DNA of 64,000 nt, from contig NZ_JAZIFX010000001.1 in assembly GCF_036634175.1 (NCBI RefSeq), positions 8,122,001-8,186,000 on the forward strand, read 5' to 3'. The stretch comes from Streptomyces sp. P9-A2 (GTDB lineage Bacteria; Actinomycetota; Actinomycetes; Streptomycetales; Streptomycetaceae). A model generated the notes under the pieces. It saw only the letters and a program-made list of their open reading frames with translations. It did not search any database and had not been told where the DNA came from. Below, in pieces: positions 1-8,298 of the stretch (within the stretch, counting starts at the first letter, position 1; every line of letters begins with the position of its first letter). The position numbers and the translations under genes are program-made.

Positions 1-55
1 CATATGCTGGATGGAGTCATCTCATGATCTGACACTCGGCTGGTCGGCCGGTGTG

Positions 56-514
56 TCAGGGGTTCACCCAGGCGTCCGGAGTCTCGGTCAACGCCGCGAC
101 ATCGGCGGGCAGTTCGGCAGCGGCGACATCGGCCAGCGACACGCCCTCGAGGATCTCGCGGACATTGGACCGCAGTGCGATCCACAGGGGCAGCAGCGAC
201 TGGGCCGGCCCGGAGTAGGACAGGTCCGGCGGGCGGACCCCGCGCACCGAGACCAGTGGCCCGTCCACGACACGTATGACATCGGCGATGCTGATGGACT
301 CGGCCGGCCTGGCCAGCCGGTACCCGCCGTTGCCGCCGCGCTGGCTGAGGACGAGCCCGCCCCGGCGCATGTCGTTCAGAATGCCTTCGAGGAACTTGTG
401 CGGAATGTCCTGGGCGTCGGCGATGGCCTCGGTCTTGAGGGGGGCGTCGTCCCGTGGGGCAGCGAGCTGCAACGCGGCCCGTACCGCGTAGTCCGCCCTG
501 GCTGAGATCCGCAT
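56..514 (-). CDS. Rrf2-family transcriptional regulator (CymR-like, no cysteines)
   Basis: A 152-residue DNA-binding protein. The N-terminus MRISARADYAVRAAL, the phrase FLEGILNDMRRGGLVLSQRG and the wing GGNGGYRLARP are the winged-helix signature of the Rrf2 family. The protein has no cysteine at all, so unlike IscR or NsrR it cannot hold an Fe-S cluster through Cys; that is the CymR-like situation, where sulfur status is sensed through another protein or ligand. The frame is open further upstream, but ATG 514 begins exactly where the family begins. The gene lies 53 bp downstream of a DszC/SfnB-like monooxygenase on the same strand. Inference: it represses the neighbouring sulfur genes through the two palindromes at 1916 and 2553. 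Confidence 0.85.
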   Translation of the reverse strand: MRISARADYAVRAALQLAAPRDDAPLKTEAIADAQDIPHKFLEGILNDMRRGGLVLSQRGGNGGYRLARPAESISIADVIRVVDGPLVSVRGVRPPDLSYSGPAQSLLPLWIALRSNVREILEGVSLADVAAAELPADVAALTETPDAWVNP

Positions 515-567
515 ATCCGTAGTATCCCGCACGCCGTGGCCGGTGTCCGGCGCGGGTCCCCGGACGA

Positions 568-1827
568 TCAGGCCGGCAGGACGAACGGCGGGTACGCGCC
601 GTTGAGGAAGTAGTCGCCGACGTCGCGCAGCCGGTGGGAGACCGGCTCGTACAGGGTGTGGGCCCTGGCGTTGCGCCAGAACCGGTCGAAGCCCAGCCGC
701 GCGGACATGGAGCGGGCGCCGATGATGTCGAGGGCGCGGGACGTGGACTCCTGCGCGGCCCTGGACGCGGCGGCTTCCGCCATCGCCACGAGGACCGAGA
801 TCTCCGCGTACTCGTCGTAGGCGAGCCCTTCCCCGCGCTCCAGCCCCGTCAGTACGGCGTCCACCGCCTGGTCCGTGAGCGCGGCGGCGGAACGGGTGAG
901 GACGGTGAGTTCCCCGAACGCGGTGAGCGTCTGCGGATCCCGGGGCGCTTCGGCGGGCCAGGCGGGGTGCCAGGGCCACTGCCCCGACCTGCTGTACTCA
1001 CGGGCCTCGGCGAGCACGCCCTCGGCCAGACCGAGCCGGAGCTGCACGGAGAGGAGGCGGCTGACCGGGGATGCCAGCGCCGTCAGGGGCGACAGGACGT
1101 CCTCGTCCGCGGACAGCGAGCCCAGGACGTCGTCGGCGGTGACCGGCACGGCGTCGAACTCCATGGACCCGCCGGCCGCCAGCCGCTGGCCGAAGGTGTC
1201 CGCGTCCCCGTCGACCCTCACGCCGGGCAGGGCCGGATCGACCGTGACGGCCAGTGGTTCACCGGTGTCGGCCCGGACGGCGCGCACGGCGAGCCGGTCG
1301 GCGACCAGGACCCCGGCGGCGAAGCTCTGCCGGCCGTCCAGCACCTGCCCGCCGGCCTTCCCGGTCAGTGTCAGCGTGGGCTCCTGGTGGGCGAAACCGC
1401 CGCCCCAGCACCACTGCTCCGCCGCCGACCGCCGCTCGATCCGCGTGGCACGGGCCGGATCGGCGAAGAACCGGGCGCTCCACGACAGGAAGTAGTGCGA
1501 GCCGAGCAACTGGCCGATCGCGCCGTCGGCCGCGGCTACCTCCCGGACGACGGCGTAGGCGGTACGCCAGTCCGCGCCTCCGCCGCCGGACCGGGCCGGC
1601 ACCAGCAGGGCCAGCAGTCCCGCCTCACGCAGCCGGGACACCTCGTCGACGGGGGCCTTGCCCGCCTGTTCCCTGGCCGCCGCGTCGGTGGCCAGGTCGT
1701 CCGCCGCCTCGCGGGCGACGCGCAGCCAGTGCGCACGGTCCGGCCCGGTCCGGTCGGAGTCCTGCCGGCCGAAGGAGTGCCGGTCGGGGTCCTGGACGGG
1801 GCCGGCCGGCGCGGGGGCAACGCCCAT
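568..1827 (-). CDS. Acyl-CoA dehydrogenase-fold flavin monooxygenase, DszC/SfnB-like
   Basis: A 419-residue member of the acyl-CoA dehydrogenase superfamily, in the branch containing DszC (dibenzothiophene monooxygenase) and SfnB. These use reduced flavin and O2 on organosulfur compounds rather than oxidising acyl-CoA. Visible are the N-terminal helical domain (REAGLLALLVPARSGG), the central beta domain (WCWGGGFAHQEP, then LTLTGKAGGQVLDGRQSFAAG) and the C-terminal helical bundle with LDIIGARSMSARLGFDRFWRN. The frame runs 22 codons further up, but a GAGGAG ribosome site sits 9 nt before ATG 1827. The Rrf2 regulator follows directly. Exact substrate unknown; a sulfone, sulfide or sulfonate is likely from context. 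Confidence 0.8.
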   Translation of the reverse strand: MGVAPAPAGPVQDPDRHSFGRQDSDRTGPDRAHWLRVAREAADDLATDAAAREQAGKAPVDEVSRLREAGLLALLVPARSGGGGADWRTAYAVVREVAAADGAIGQLLGSHYFLSWSARFFADPARATRIERRSAAEQWCWGGGFAHQEPTLTLTGKAGGQVLDGRQSFAAGVLVADRLAVRAVRADTGEPLAVTVDPALPGVRVDGDADTFGQRLAAGGSMEFDAVPVTADDVLGSLSADEDVLSPLTALASPVSRLLSVQLRLGLAEGVLAEAREYSRSGQWPWHPAWPAEAPRDPQTLTAFGELTVLTRSAAALTDQAVDAVLTGLERGEGLAYDEYAEISVLVAMAEAAASRAAQESTSRALDIIGARSMSARLGFDRFWRNARAHTLYEPVSHRLRDVGDYFLNGAYPPFVLPA

Positions 1828-1915
1828 GACGGTGGTCTCCTCGAGGTCGGCCGCGCGGTGCGGAACCTGGATTCCGCTCCTCATCCTGTGCACCCGCGCC
1901 GTGCCCCGTCAACAC

Positions 1916-1938
1916 TTCCCTAGTAAATCGATAGGGAA
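1916..1938. promoter_or_regulatory. Palindromic operator candidate upstream of the DszC-like gene
   Basis: Perfect 7-bp arms TTCCCTA and TAGGGAA are separated by 9 nt, about 90 bp upstream of the monooxygenase start at 1827. A near copy (TTCCTA-N9-TAGGGAA) stands at 2553-2574, upstream of the divergent leader-peptide transcript. A matching pair of palindromes in front of both transcription units, beside an Rrf2 regulator gene, suggests the regulator's binding sites; this assignment is inferred. Confidence 0.6.
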
Positions 1939-2552
1939 AGTGGGGAGGGTGGGGCGATTATCGGTCACGCCGCTCTCCGGGCGTCCGGCGCCGACGCTGC
2001 GGCCGTGCGGGTTCGCGGCGTGGCCGCCCGTCTCCCGAGCCTCTGCGGCGGAGTGGGCGGCAGCGCGCTGCCGGACCTCGGGGCTGTTTCCCCGCCGTCC
2101 GCTTCGACGGCTTCCATGACCGGGACGGCCCTGGCGGAGACGGTGGAAACGCCGAGGGAAGGCCCGGAAGGGGGCCCGGAAAAGGAATCGGGGGAGGACC
2201 CGGGAGGGGAGTCGGTGGTGTCCGGGGACGGGGCCATCGGAAGGCTCTCCAGGCGAGGGAGGCACGGGCGCCGGCGGCCGCCCGGCGGCGCATGGACGCG
2301 GCTCACGCGTGAACGGGCGGGCGTACGGGGTGTGTTCGCCCGCTCAGTGGCAACCGGCGTCGTCGTGCTCGGTGCTGACCGTGCGAAACCCGGTAAATAG
2401 GGGCAAGCGGGCACCGGGCGGGTGCCCGGACGCGCTCCGTGTTCCCGGACAGTACCCAGGCCGGCCGGCTGAGGGGGAGCCGCAGGGTGCCGGGGTCACC
2501 CTGTGGACACCTCTTGACGCGGAGCGCGGCCGGCCCGACACTCGACGAAGGA
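1939..2552. other. Divergent intergenic region, no gene recognised
   Basis: About 600 bp between the two palindromes. Several open frames cross it, but none has family-like sequence, a ribosome site or consistent codon use. I see no RNA gene or clear repeat. It presumably holds the promoters and 5' untranslated regions of the two divergent units. Confidence 0.5.
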
Positions 2553-2574
2553 TTCCTAGTGAACAGGTAGGGAA
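2553..2574. promoter_or_regulatory. Second palindromic operator candidate, upstream of the leader peptide
   Basis: TTCCTA, 9 nt, TAGGGAA: the same design as the 1916 site with one base missing from the left arm. It lies 33 bp before the GTG of the leader peptide, so it would overlap or flank that promoter. Inferred to be bound by the same regulator. Confidence 0.55.
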
Positions 2575-2606
2575 ACATGGGGCGCCTCGAACCGGTCACC
2601 AGCCGA

Positions 2607-2699
2607 GTGAGTCGCGCGCCCCGACGGTCGCTTCTTCTGACCTCCCGCCGTCACATCGATCTGCTGCGCGTCTGCAGCGCCATCGGATCCTTCGCCTAG
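2607..2699 (+). CDS. Cysteine-type leader peptide (uORF), 30 aa
   Basis: A GTG-started frame of 30 codons. Its C-terminal half, SRRHIDLLRVCSAIGSFA, matches the RRHVDLLRVSSAxC-type leader peptides that actinobacteria carry in front of sulfur-assimilation operons. In mycobacteria such uORFs act as cysteine-responsive attenuators: ribosomes stall at Cys codons when cysteine is scarce. Here one TGC codon sits 13 codons before... the end region, in the motif RVCSA. There is no clear ribosome site before the GTG, so the transcript may be leaderless, with its start near the 2553 palindrome. It lies 139 bp upstream of the GST-fold gene. Recognition rests on the motif; function is inferred from the family. 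Confidence 0.65.
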   Translation: MSRAPRRSLLLTSRRHIDLLRVCSAIGSFA

Positions 2700-2838
2700 C
2701 CGACCTCGCCTCCGCGCGTCCCCACCCCACCGCTCCGCCTCACGGGCCCCCGCCCGTCGCCGTGCCGGTGTGCCACGAGCCCTGCACAGAAGACGTTTCC
2801 TCCGCGCCCCCGTCCGCGCGCCTGCCCTGGGGAGAGCC

Positions 2839-3735
2839 ATGTCCGTCATCTCGCCCGCCACGCACACCCCCGTGTCGTCCGCCCCCGCCTTTCGGGGCCG
2901 GATCGGCCGGGACGCGCGCAGCGGTCACTACGCCGTCCCGCGCCGCTACCGCCTCCACCTGTCCACCGCCGGCCCCGCCTGTCTGCGCATCGCCATCACA
3001 CACACCCTGCTCGGCCTCGACGGCGCCTGCGCGGTCACCGTCCTGCCCGCCGTCCCCGACCGCCCGGACGGCGGGTACACCGAGCTGTCCCCGCTGTACG
3101 ACGCCAGTGCCCACCGCTACACCGGACCGGCCCTGGCACCGGTGCTCAGCGACGACTGGTCGGGGCGGATCGTGAGCACCCACGCCCCCGACATCGCCCG
3201 TGACCTGGCCCGGCGGTTCGACGGCGGCCGCTCCGCGGCGTACCCGTGCGGCGCGGAGTCGGAGCTCGAGGCCGTGGAGCGCATGTGTGCCCAGGGCATC
3301 GACGAGGCGGCACGCTCCGCCGGGTCGGCCGCCGCCGGACCCGCCGCACGCTCCGAGGCGCTCGGCACCCTGCTGCGCACGCTGGGCTCACTGAACAGCC
3401 GGCTCGTCGACCGGGACCACATGATCCGCGACCGGATCACCGTGGCGGACGTGGAGCTGTGGGTCACCCTGGTCCAGCTCGACACCGTGCACCGCCACCA
3501 CCTCGACGCCGAGGCCGTGCGGGACATCGCCGCGTACGAGATCCTGTGGGCCTACGCCCGCCGGCTGGCCGGCCACCCGGCCTTCGGCGGCCACCTCGAC
3601 GTCGACGCCATCGCCCGCCGCCACCGCGCCCGCTGTCGTACCCCGGCTGCCACCGGAACCGCCGTGCCGATCGTCACCTGGCCCGGCCGTACCCCCGACC
3701 GCGCCCCTTCGGGCGCGTACACCGACGGGCCCTGA
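2839..3735 (+). CDS. Glutathionyl-hydroquinone-reductase-like GST-fold protein
   Basis: A 298-residue protein related to the ECM4/YqjG family of glutathione S-transferase-like reductases. The N-terminal thioredoxin-like half begins near YRLHLS; the all-helical C-terminal half contains LGSLNSRLVDRDHMIRDRITVADVELWVTLVQLD, then YEILWAYARRLAGHPAFGG. Where the family has the catalytic CPWAHR-type motif, this protein reads GPACLR (residues 45-50), so the usual Cys is a Gly and a Cys sits three residues later. A GGAGAG site abuts ATG 2839; the frame extends 23 codons up without family-like sequence. It follows the cysteine-type leader and precedes a monooxygenase remnant, so a role in organosulfur metabolism is likely. 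Thiol partner unknown. Confidence 0.7.
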   Translation: MSVISPATHTPVSSAPAFRGRIGRDARSGHYAVPRRYRLHLSTAGPACLRIAITHTLLGLDGACAVTVLPAVPDRPDGGYTELSPLYDASAHRYTGPALAPVLSDDWSGRIVSTHAPDIARDLARRFDGGRSAAYPCGAESELEAVERMCAQGIDEAARSAGSAAAGPAARSEALGTLLRTLGSLNSRLVDRDHMIRDRITVADVELWVTLVQLDTVHRHHLDAEAVRDIAAYEILWAYARRLAGHPAFGGHLDVDAIARRHRARCRTPAATGTAVPIVTWPGRTPDRAPSGAYTDGP

Positions 3736-3831
3736 CCCCCGTCCGGCTGCGCCCGCCGAAGCGCTTGGCCGCCAGGTGCTCCGGCGTCCGAGCCCGCCCG
3801 TCGTATCCGAGAGGACTCCGTTCCCTCGGCC

Positions 3832-4362
3832 CACCCCATCGACCTCGACGTCGTCGGCCGCCCCGACACCTTCACGGTCCTCGCCGCTCTCGCCGCCGTC
3901 ACCGACCGCCTCGGCCTGACCGGCACCATCAACTCCACCTTCAACGAACCGTACGAGGTGGCCCGCCAGTTCGCCTCCCTCGACCACCTGTCCGGCGGCC
4001 GGGCGGCCCGGAACGTGGTCACCTCCTGGGACGCCGTCGTCGCCGAGGACGACCGCCGCGCCCGCGAGCTCGCCACCGGCTACGCCCCCTGGGTCCGCGG
4101 CATCCGCAGGGCGGAGGGCGCCATCGCGTTCCCGACCCCTGGGGAAGCCAGGGCGTTCGACTGGACGGAGGAGGACCGGGCGCTGGTCCGGGACCGCGTC
4201 GACACGCAGTTCGTGGGGTCACCGGGCAGCGTGGCCGACCGGCTGGAGCAGCTCCAGGAGGCCACCGGCGCCGATGAACTGCTGATCACCACGATCACGC
4301 ACGATCACCGGGACCGCGTCCGGTCGTACGAGCTGCCGGCCCGGGAGTGGCGCCGCAGATGA
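3832..4362 (+). pseudogene. Fused remnant of two luciferase-like flavin monooxygenases
   Basis: The frame is open from the stop of the previous gene (3735) to 4362. It has no plausible start before a GTG at 3958, which is already inside conserved sequence. The first part ([20 protein letters not shown], then [20 protein letters not shown] and NVVTSWDA) matches the middle of NtaA/SnaA/DszA-type monooxygenases. Right after that, from [16 protein letters not shown] to [19 protein letters not shown] and [20 protein letters not shown], it matches the C-terminus of a different LLM group, the MsnO8 type. About 80 N-terminal residues and the whole centre of a normal protein are missing. A deletion fusing two adjacent monooxygenase genes is the simplest reading. 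Confidence 0.7.
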
Positions 4363-4415
4363 GGCGGCTTTGGACGGTACTGCGGGGGTGCGGGGGTGCG
4401 GGGTCGGCGTGGCTG

Positions 4416-5549
4416 TCAGGCGGCGCGCCTCCGTCGGCCGGTGCCGTCGAGTCCGCCGCTGCCGAGGCCCGCCGTCGGGGCGGCCGCGGGAGCCGGGACG
4501 AACGGCCCGGTGGTTTCCGTCCCCCGCCCGGGCGCTGAGGGTTCCGCGGCGGCGGGTTTGCGCAGCAGGAGGAGCGCGGCGTCGTCGTGCAGCCTGCCGC
4601 CCACATGCGTCAGCAGTTCCTCGTGCAGGGCCGCGACGGTGCGCGTCGGATCGTCGTACAGATGCCGGGCGAGCCCCTCGGTGAGCGGGTAGAACGCGCG
4701 GTCGGCGTCGCGGGCCTCGGTGACCCCGTCGGTGTAGAGCAGCAGCTGGTCCCCGTCGCCGAAGGGCAGCACCTGGAGGCCGGGGGCCTCACCGGCGAGG
4801 GCACGAAGTCCCAGCGGCGGTGCCGGCCGCGCGGGTTCCACCGCCACCACGTCGGAGCCCCGGACCAGCAGGGGAGGCGCGTGCCCGCAGTTCACCAGCT
4901 CCAGGCGTCCGGGCTCCGGGTATCCGGCGACCACGGCGGTGACGAAGTCGTCGTCGCCGAGGTTGCGGGCCAGGCTCCGCTCGATCCTGCCGACCACGGC
5001 CAGGAGATCCGGCTCGTCGTAGGCCGCCTCGCGGAAGACGCCGAGGACCAGTACGGCGGTCTTCACGGCCGACAGCCCCTTGCCGCGCACGTCGCCCACG
5101 ATCATCCGCACCCCGTAGGGGGTGGGGATGAGGGCGTAGAGGTCCCCGCCGATCCGGGCCTCCGCAGCGGCGGCACTGTAGTGGACGGCCACCTGGAACG
5201 GGCCGACGGTGGCCGGCGGCGGCTGGAGCAGGGCGTGCTGCGCGGTCTCGGCCACGGAACGGACGGCCGCGAGGACCTGCTCGCGGCGGGCGCGCACCGC
5301 CCCGGCCAGGATGCCGGCCAGGGTGACGCTCGCCAGGACGGCCGGCACGGCGACCAGATCCCCGCCGCTCACCCCGTCACTGACCCCGAGCGCGACGCTC
5401 AGCAGGGTGGCGAGGAGGCCGACCCCGGCGACTCCGCGCCATCCGCAGGTGGCGGCCGCCAGGGCGGGCCCGGCGGCGAGCATGGGCAGCCAGACCAGGC
5501 CCGTCCCCCCGACGACGTCGATGACCGTGATGACACAGACGAGCAGCAA
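4416..5549 (-). CDS. Membrane-anchored SpoIIE-type PP2C phosphatase
   Basis: An N-terminal block of hydrophobic helices (about residues 1-85) is followed by a PP2C/SpoIIE phosphatase domain: VHYSAAAAEARIGGDLYAL, MIVGDVRGKGLSAVKTA, LVNCGHAPPLLV, LLLYTDGVTEARD and the final LHDDAALLLL give the metal-binding aspartates. Such proteins dephosphorylate anti-sigma-factor antagonists at the membrane. The 5' end is uncertain: this frame has only TTG as a start, and it is closed upstream by a stop. Two other frames that begin with GTG 5661 or ATG 5683 would join it if the C8 run at 5618-5625 were one base shorter or longer. The gene may thus carry a real or sequencing frameshift. It is the first of three SpoIIE phosphatases in the window. 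Confidence 0.75.
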   Translation of the reverse strand: MLLVCVITVIDVVGGTGLVWLPMLAAGPALAAATCGWRGVAGVGLLATLLSVALGVSDGVSGGDLVAVPAVLASVTLAGILAGAVRARREQVLAAVRSVAETAQHALLQPPPATVGPFQVAVHYSAAAAEARIGGDLYALIPTPYGVRMIVGDVRGKGLSAVKTAVLVLGVFREAAYDEPDLLAVVGRIERSLARNLGDDDFVTAVVAGYPEPGRLELVNCGHAPPLLVRGSDVVAVEPARPAPPLGLRALAGEAPGLQVLPFGDGDQLLLYTDGVTEARDADRAFYPLTEGLARHLYDDPTRTVAALHEELLTHVGGRLHDDAALLLLRKPAAAEPSAPGRGTETTGPFVPAPAAAPTAGLGSGGLDGTGRRRRAA

Positions 5550-5781
5550 GGGCAGTACGGGCGTACCGGCGGTCCAGTGTGCGAGCGCCCGGATCCGGGA
5601 AAACGACGGACGGCCGGCCCCCCCCGGACCCGGAAACGCCGTACCGGCCGGTGGCCGTCACGATGCTGTCGGGCGTGACTCATGTGTCGTCCGAAATCCT
5701 CACTGTGCCCGGCGTGTGTTCCTCGATGTCCTGCTCGTCCAGGAAAGCCGGAGGGTGCCGGACGTCACAAGAGGATGATTT

Positions 5782-6534
5782 TCAGATAGTGAGAGAGATG
5801 TTCCGGGTAATACGGTCGGCGGTGGGTATGAGCCGCGCCCGGATCTCCTCGAGCCGGGGGAGCCGGTCCGCCGGAAGGGACACGCCGAGCGAGCCCAGGG
5901 TGTCCCCGCTGTAGACGGGAATCGCGGCGCAGACCGTGCCCAGCGCGTACTCCTCCAGGTCCGCGACGGCGGGGGCCACCGGGCTCGAGTCGATCCGGCG
6001 CAGCAGTTCCGCCGTGGTGGTGATCGTGCGGGGCGTCAGGTCGTTCAAGGTGTGCCGGGACAGGTAGTCCCGGCGGGCCGCGTCGTCCAGCTGCCGCAGG
6101 ACGGTCTTGCCCAGCGCGGTGGCGTGTCCGGCGTCCTCGAAGCCGACCCAGAGGTCCACCCGGGGAGCCCGGGGGCCGTCGGCGATCTCGACGACCCGGA
6201 TCTCGCCGTCCTCGTAGAAGGTGAGGTAGGCGGCGGCGGAGAGCTCGTCGCGCAGGGCGGCGAGCGTCGGCCGGACGCGGCTGAGCAGGGCCTGACCGCG
6301 GCCGTCGGTGTGCAGTGTGTGCAGCCGCTCGCCGAGGACGAACCCGCCGTCCTCCAGCTTGCGCAGGTATCCGTCGTGCACCAGCGTGCGCAACAGGTGA
6401 TAGGCGGTGGCCAACGGAAGCCCCGCCTCGCGCGCCAGCTGCTTCGCCGGCGCGCCGGTCTCGTGCGCGCTCACCGCCTCCAGCAGGCGGAAGGCGCGCT
6501 GCACGGAGGTGATGAGCGTGGGGCCCGTGCTCAT
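5782..6534 (-). CDS. IclR-family transcriptional regulator
   Basis: A 250-residue regulator. Residues 8-70 form the winged-helix domain (ITSVQRAFRLLEAVSAHETG, AKQLAREAGLPLATAYHLLR) and the rest is the IclR ligand-binding domain (GHATALGKTVL, LEEYALGTVCAAIPVYSG, LGSLGVSLPADRL). The frame is open 85 codons above, but ATG 6534 is where the family sequence begins. It is divergent from the molybdenum oxidoreductase operon, whose first gene starts 177 bp away. IclR regulators usually control an adjacent catabolic operon, so it likely senses a substrate of that enzyme. Confidence 0.9.
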   Translation of the reverse strand: MSTGPTLITSVQRAFRLLEAVSAHETGAPAKQLAREAGLPLATAYHLLRTLVHDGYLRKLEDGGFVLGERLHTLHTDGRGQALLSRVRPTLAALRDELSAAAYLTFYEDGEIRVVEIADGPRAPRVDLWVGFEDAGHATALGKTVLRQLDDAARRDYLSRHTLNDLTPRTITTTAELLRRIDSSPVAPAVADLEEYALGTVCAAIPVYSGDTLGSLGVSLPADRLPRLEEIRARLIPTADRITRNISLTI

Positions 6535-6710
6535 GGCACCAGCGTGCGCCAGGCCCGCACCGCAGGGCAAGGCCGCTCCAGGCCCCCCTCTCCGCTTCGA
6601 ACGGAAGGCGGTACGTGTCAGGAGCCACGACCTGGATACGCGGTGGGGGGAGCGGTACCGGCCGGCACCGCCCCACCGCACCACGGCCGCCCGGAAGGTT
6701 CCCCGACGCC

Positions 6711-7283
6711 ATGGACAGCTCCCCGCACGACCCCGGTGCCGACGGCACGGGCAGCGCCCCGCCGGCCGCGTACCGCTCCGAAGTGACACTGAACGTCAAC
6801 GGAAAGCCGCGCACCCTCCTGATCGACCACCGGCGCGTTCTGCTGGACCTTCTGCGGGAGGACCTGGACCTCACCGGGGCCAAGAAGGGCTGCGACCACG
6901 GCCAGTGCGGCGCCTGCACGGTCCTGGTCGACGGCCGCCGGGTCAACAGCTGCCTGCAACTGGCCGTCTCGCTGGACGGCTGCGACGTGCTGACGGTGGA
7001 AGGTCTCACCGAGGGGGGCCGGTTGCATCCTCTGCAGCGGGCGTTCCTCGACCGGGACGCCTTCCAGTGCGGGTACTGCACGCCGGGGCAGATCTGCTCG
7101 GCCGTCGGGGTCCTGGCCGAGGCCGCGGCCGGCCATCCCTCTCACGCCACCGGCCCCGCCACGCCCCCGGGGCGGCCGGTGACACTGGACGCCGCCGAGA
7201 TCCGCGAGCGGCTCAGCGGCAACCTGTGCCGCTGCGGCGCCTATCCGCACATCGTCGAGGCCGTGCGGGACGTGGCCCCGTGA
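6711..7283 (+). CDS. Xanthine-dehydrogenase-family 2Fe-2S subunit (PaoA/YagT-like)
   Basis: The 190-residue iron-sulfur subunit of a molybdenum hydroxylase. It holds two [2Fe-2S] clusters: a plant-ferredoxin type bound by C61, C66, C69 and C81 (GCDHGQCGACT), and a helical type bound by C120 and C123 (CGYCTPGQ) with C173 and C175 (NLCRCGAYPH). It passes electrons from the molybdenum cofactor subunit to the FAD subunit. E. coli PaoA carries a Tat signal for periplasmic export; none is visible here, so the enzyme is probably cytoplasmic. The start at ATG 6711 follows a GGAAGG. The stop overlaps the next gene as GTGA, so the subunits are translated together. Confidence 0.92.
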   Translation: MDSSPHDPGADGTGSAPPAAYRSEVTLNVNGKPRTLLIDHRRVLLDLLREDLDLTGAKKGCDHGQCGACTVLVDGRRVNSCLQLAVSLDGCDVLTVEGLTEGGRLHPLQRAFLDRDAFQCGYCTPGQICSAVGVLAEAAAGHPSHATGPATPPGRPVTLDAAEIRERLSGNLCRCGAYPHIVEAVRDVAP

Positions 7284-8275
7284 AGCCCTTCGGATACCTG
7301 CGGGCCACGACCGTCCAGGAAGCCGCCCAAGCACTCGTCGAGCACCCGGGCGCCCGCTGTCTCGGCGGCGGCACCAACCTCGTCGACCTGATGAAACTGG
7401 GGGTGGAGCGGCCCGACTTCCTCGTCGAGGTGAACCGCCTGCCGCTGGACACGGTCGCGGAGCGGCCGGACGGTTCCCTGAGCGTCGGCGCGACCGTCCG
7501 CAACAGCGACCTCGCGGCCCACCCCCTGGTCCGCGACCGGTACCCCGCGCTGTCCCAGGCACTCCTCGCCGGCGCCTCCGGTCAGCTGCGCAACGCCGCC
7601 ACCACCGGCGGCAACCTGCTGCAGCGAACCCGCTGCCCCTACTTCCAGGACGTGTCCAAACCCTGCAACAAGCGGGCCCCGGGCAGCGGCTGCGGCGCCC
7701 GCGACGGCACGCACCGCGATCACGCGGTGCTCGGCCACTCCGACCACTGCGTCGCCACCCACCCCTCGGACATGGCCGTCGCGCTCGCCGCCCTGGACGC
7801 CCGCGTGGAGCTGTACGGCACCGAGGGCGCCCGCAGCGTCCCGGTCGCGGAATTCCACCGGCTGCCCGGCGACCACCCGGAGCGGGACACCGAGATCCGC
7901 GCCGGTGAACTCATCACCGGTGTGGTGCTCCCCGCCGCCACGGCCTCGCTGCCCTCGGCCTACCGCAAGGCCCGCGACCGGGCCTCGTACGCCTTCGCCC
8001 TGGCCGCCGTCGCCGCCGTCCTGCGTCTGTCGGACGACGGCACCGTCGCACAGGTGGGCCTCGCCTTCGGCGCGCTGGCCCACCGGCCGTGGCGGGCGAC
8101 CCGCGCCGAGGACGCGCTGCGCGGCGGGCCGGCGACCCCGGACGCGTTCGCCCACGCCGTCGACCTGGAACTCCAAGAAGCCCGGCCCCTGCGGGACAAC
8201 GGCTACAAGGTGGGCCTCGCCCGCGGTCTCGCCCTGGACGTCCTGACCCGGCTCGCCGCGCCCGCCAGGACCTGA
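7280..8275 (+). CDS. Molybdenum hydroxylase FAD-binding subunit (PaoB/YagS-like)
   Basis: A 331-residue CO-dehydrogenase-flavoprotein-type subunit. FAD-binding motifs CLGGGTNLVDLMKLG and NAATTGGNLLQRTRCPYF are present. The segment after that, with C, CNKRAPGSGCGARDG, is the cysteine-rich insert that in E. coli PaoB binds an extra [4Fe-4S] cluster, so this enzyme belongs to the PaoABC aldehyde oxidoreductase type rather than classical xanthine dehydrogenase. GTG 7280 overlaps the preceding stop by 4 nt. Confidence 0.92.
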   Translation: MKPFGYLRATTVQEAAQALVEHPGARCLGGGTNLVDLMKLGVERPDFLVEVNRLPLDTVAERPDGSLSVGATVRNSDLAAHPLVRDRYPALSQALLAGASGQLRNAATTGGNLLQRTRCPYFQDVSKPCNKRAPGSGCGARDGTHRDHAVLGHSDHCVATHPSDMAVALAALDARVELYGTEGARSVPVAEFHRLPGDHPERDTEIRAGELITGVVLPAATASLPSAYRKARDRASYAFALAAVAAVLRLSDDGTVAQVGLAFGALAHRPWRATRAEDALRGGPATPDAFAHAVDLELQEARPLRDNGYKVGLARGLALDVLTRLAAPART

Positions 8276-8298
8276 ACCGGCACGTCGAGGAGGACACC

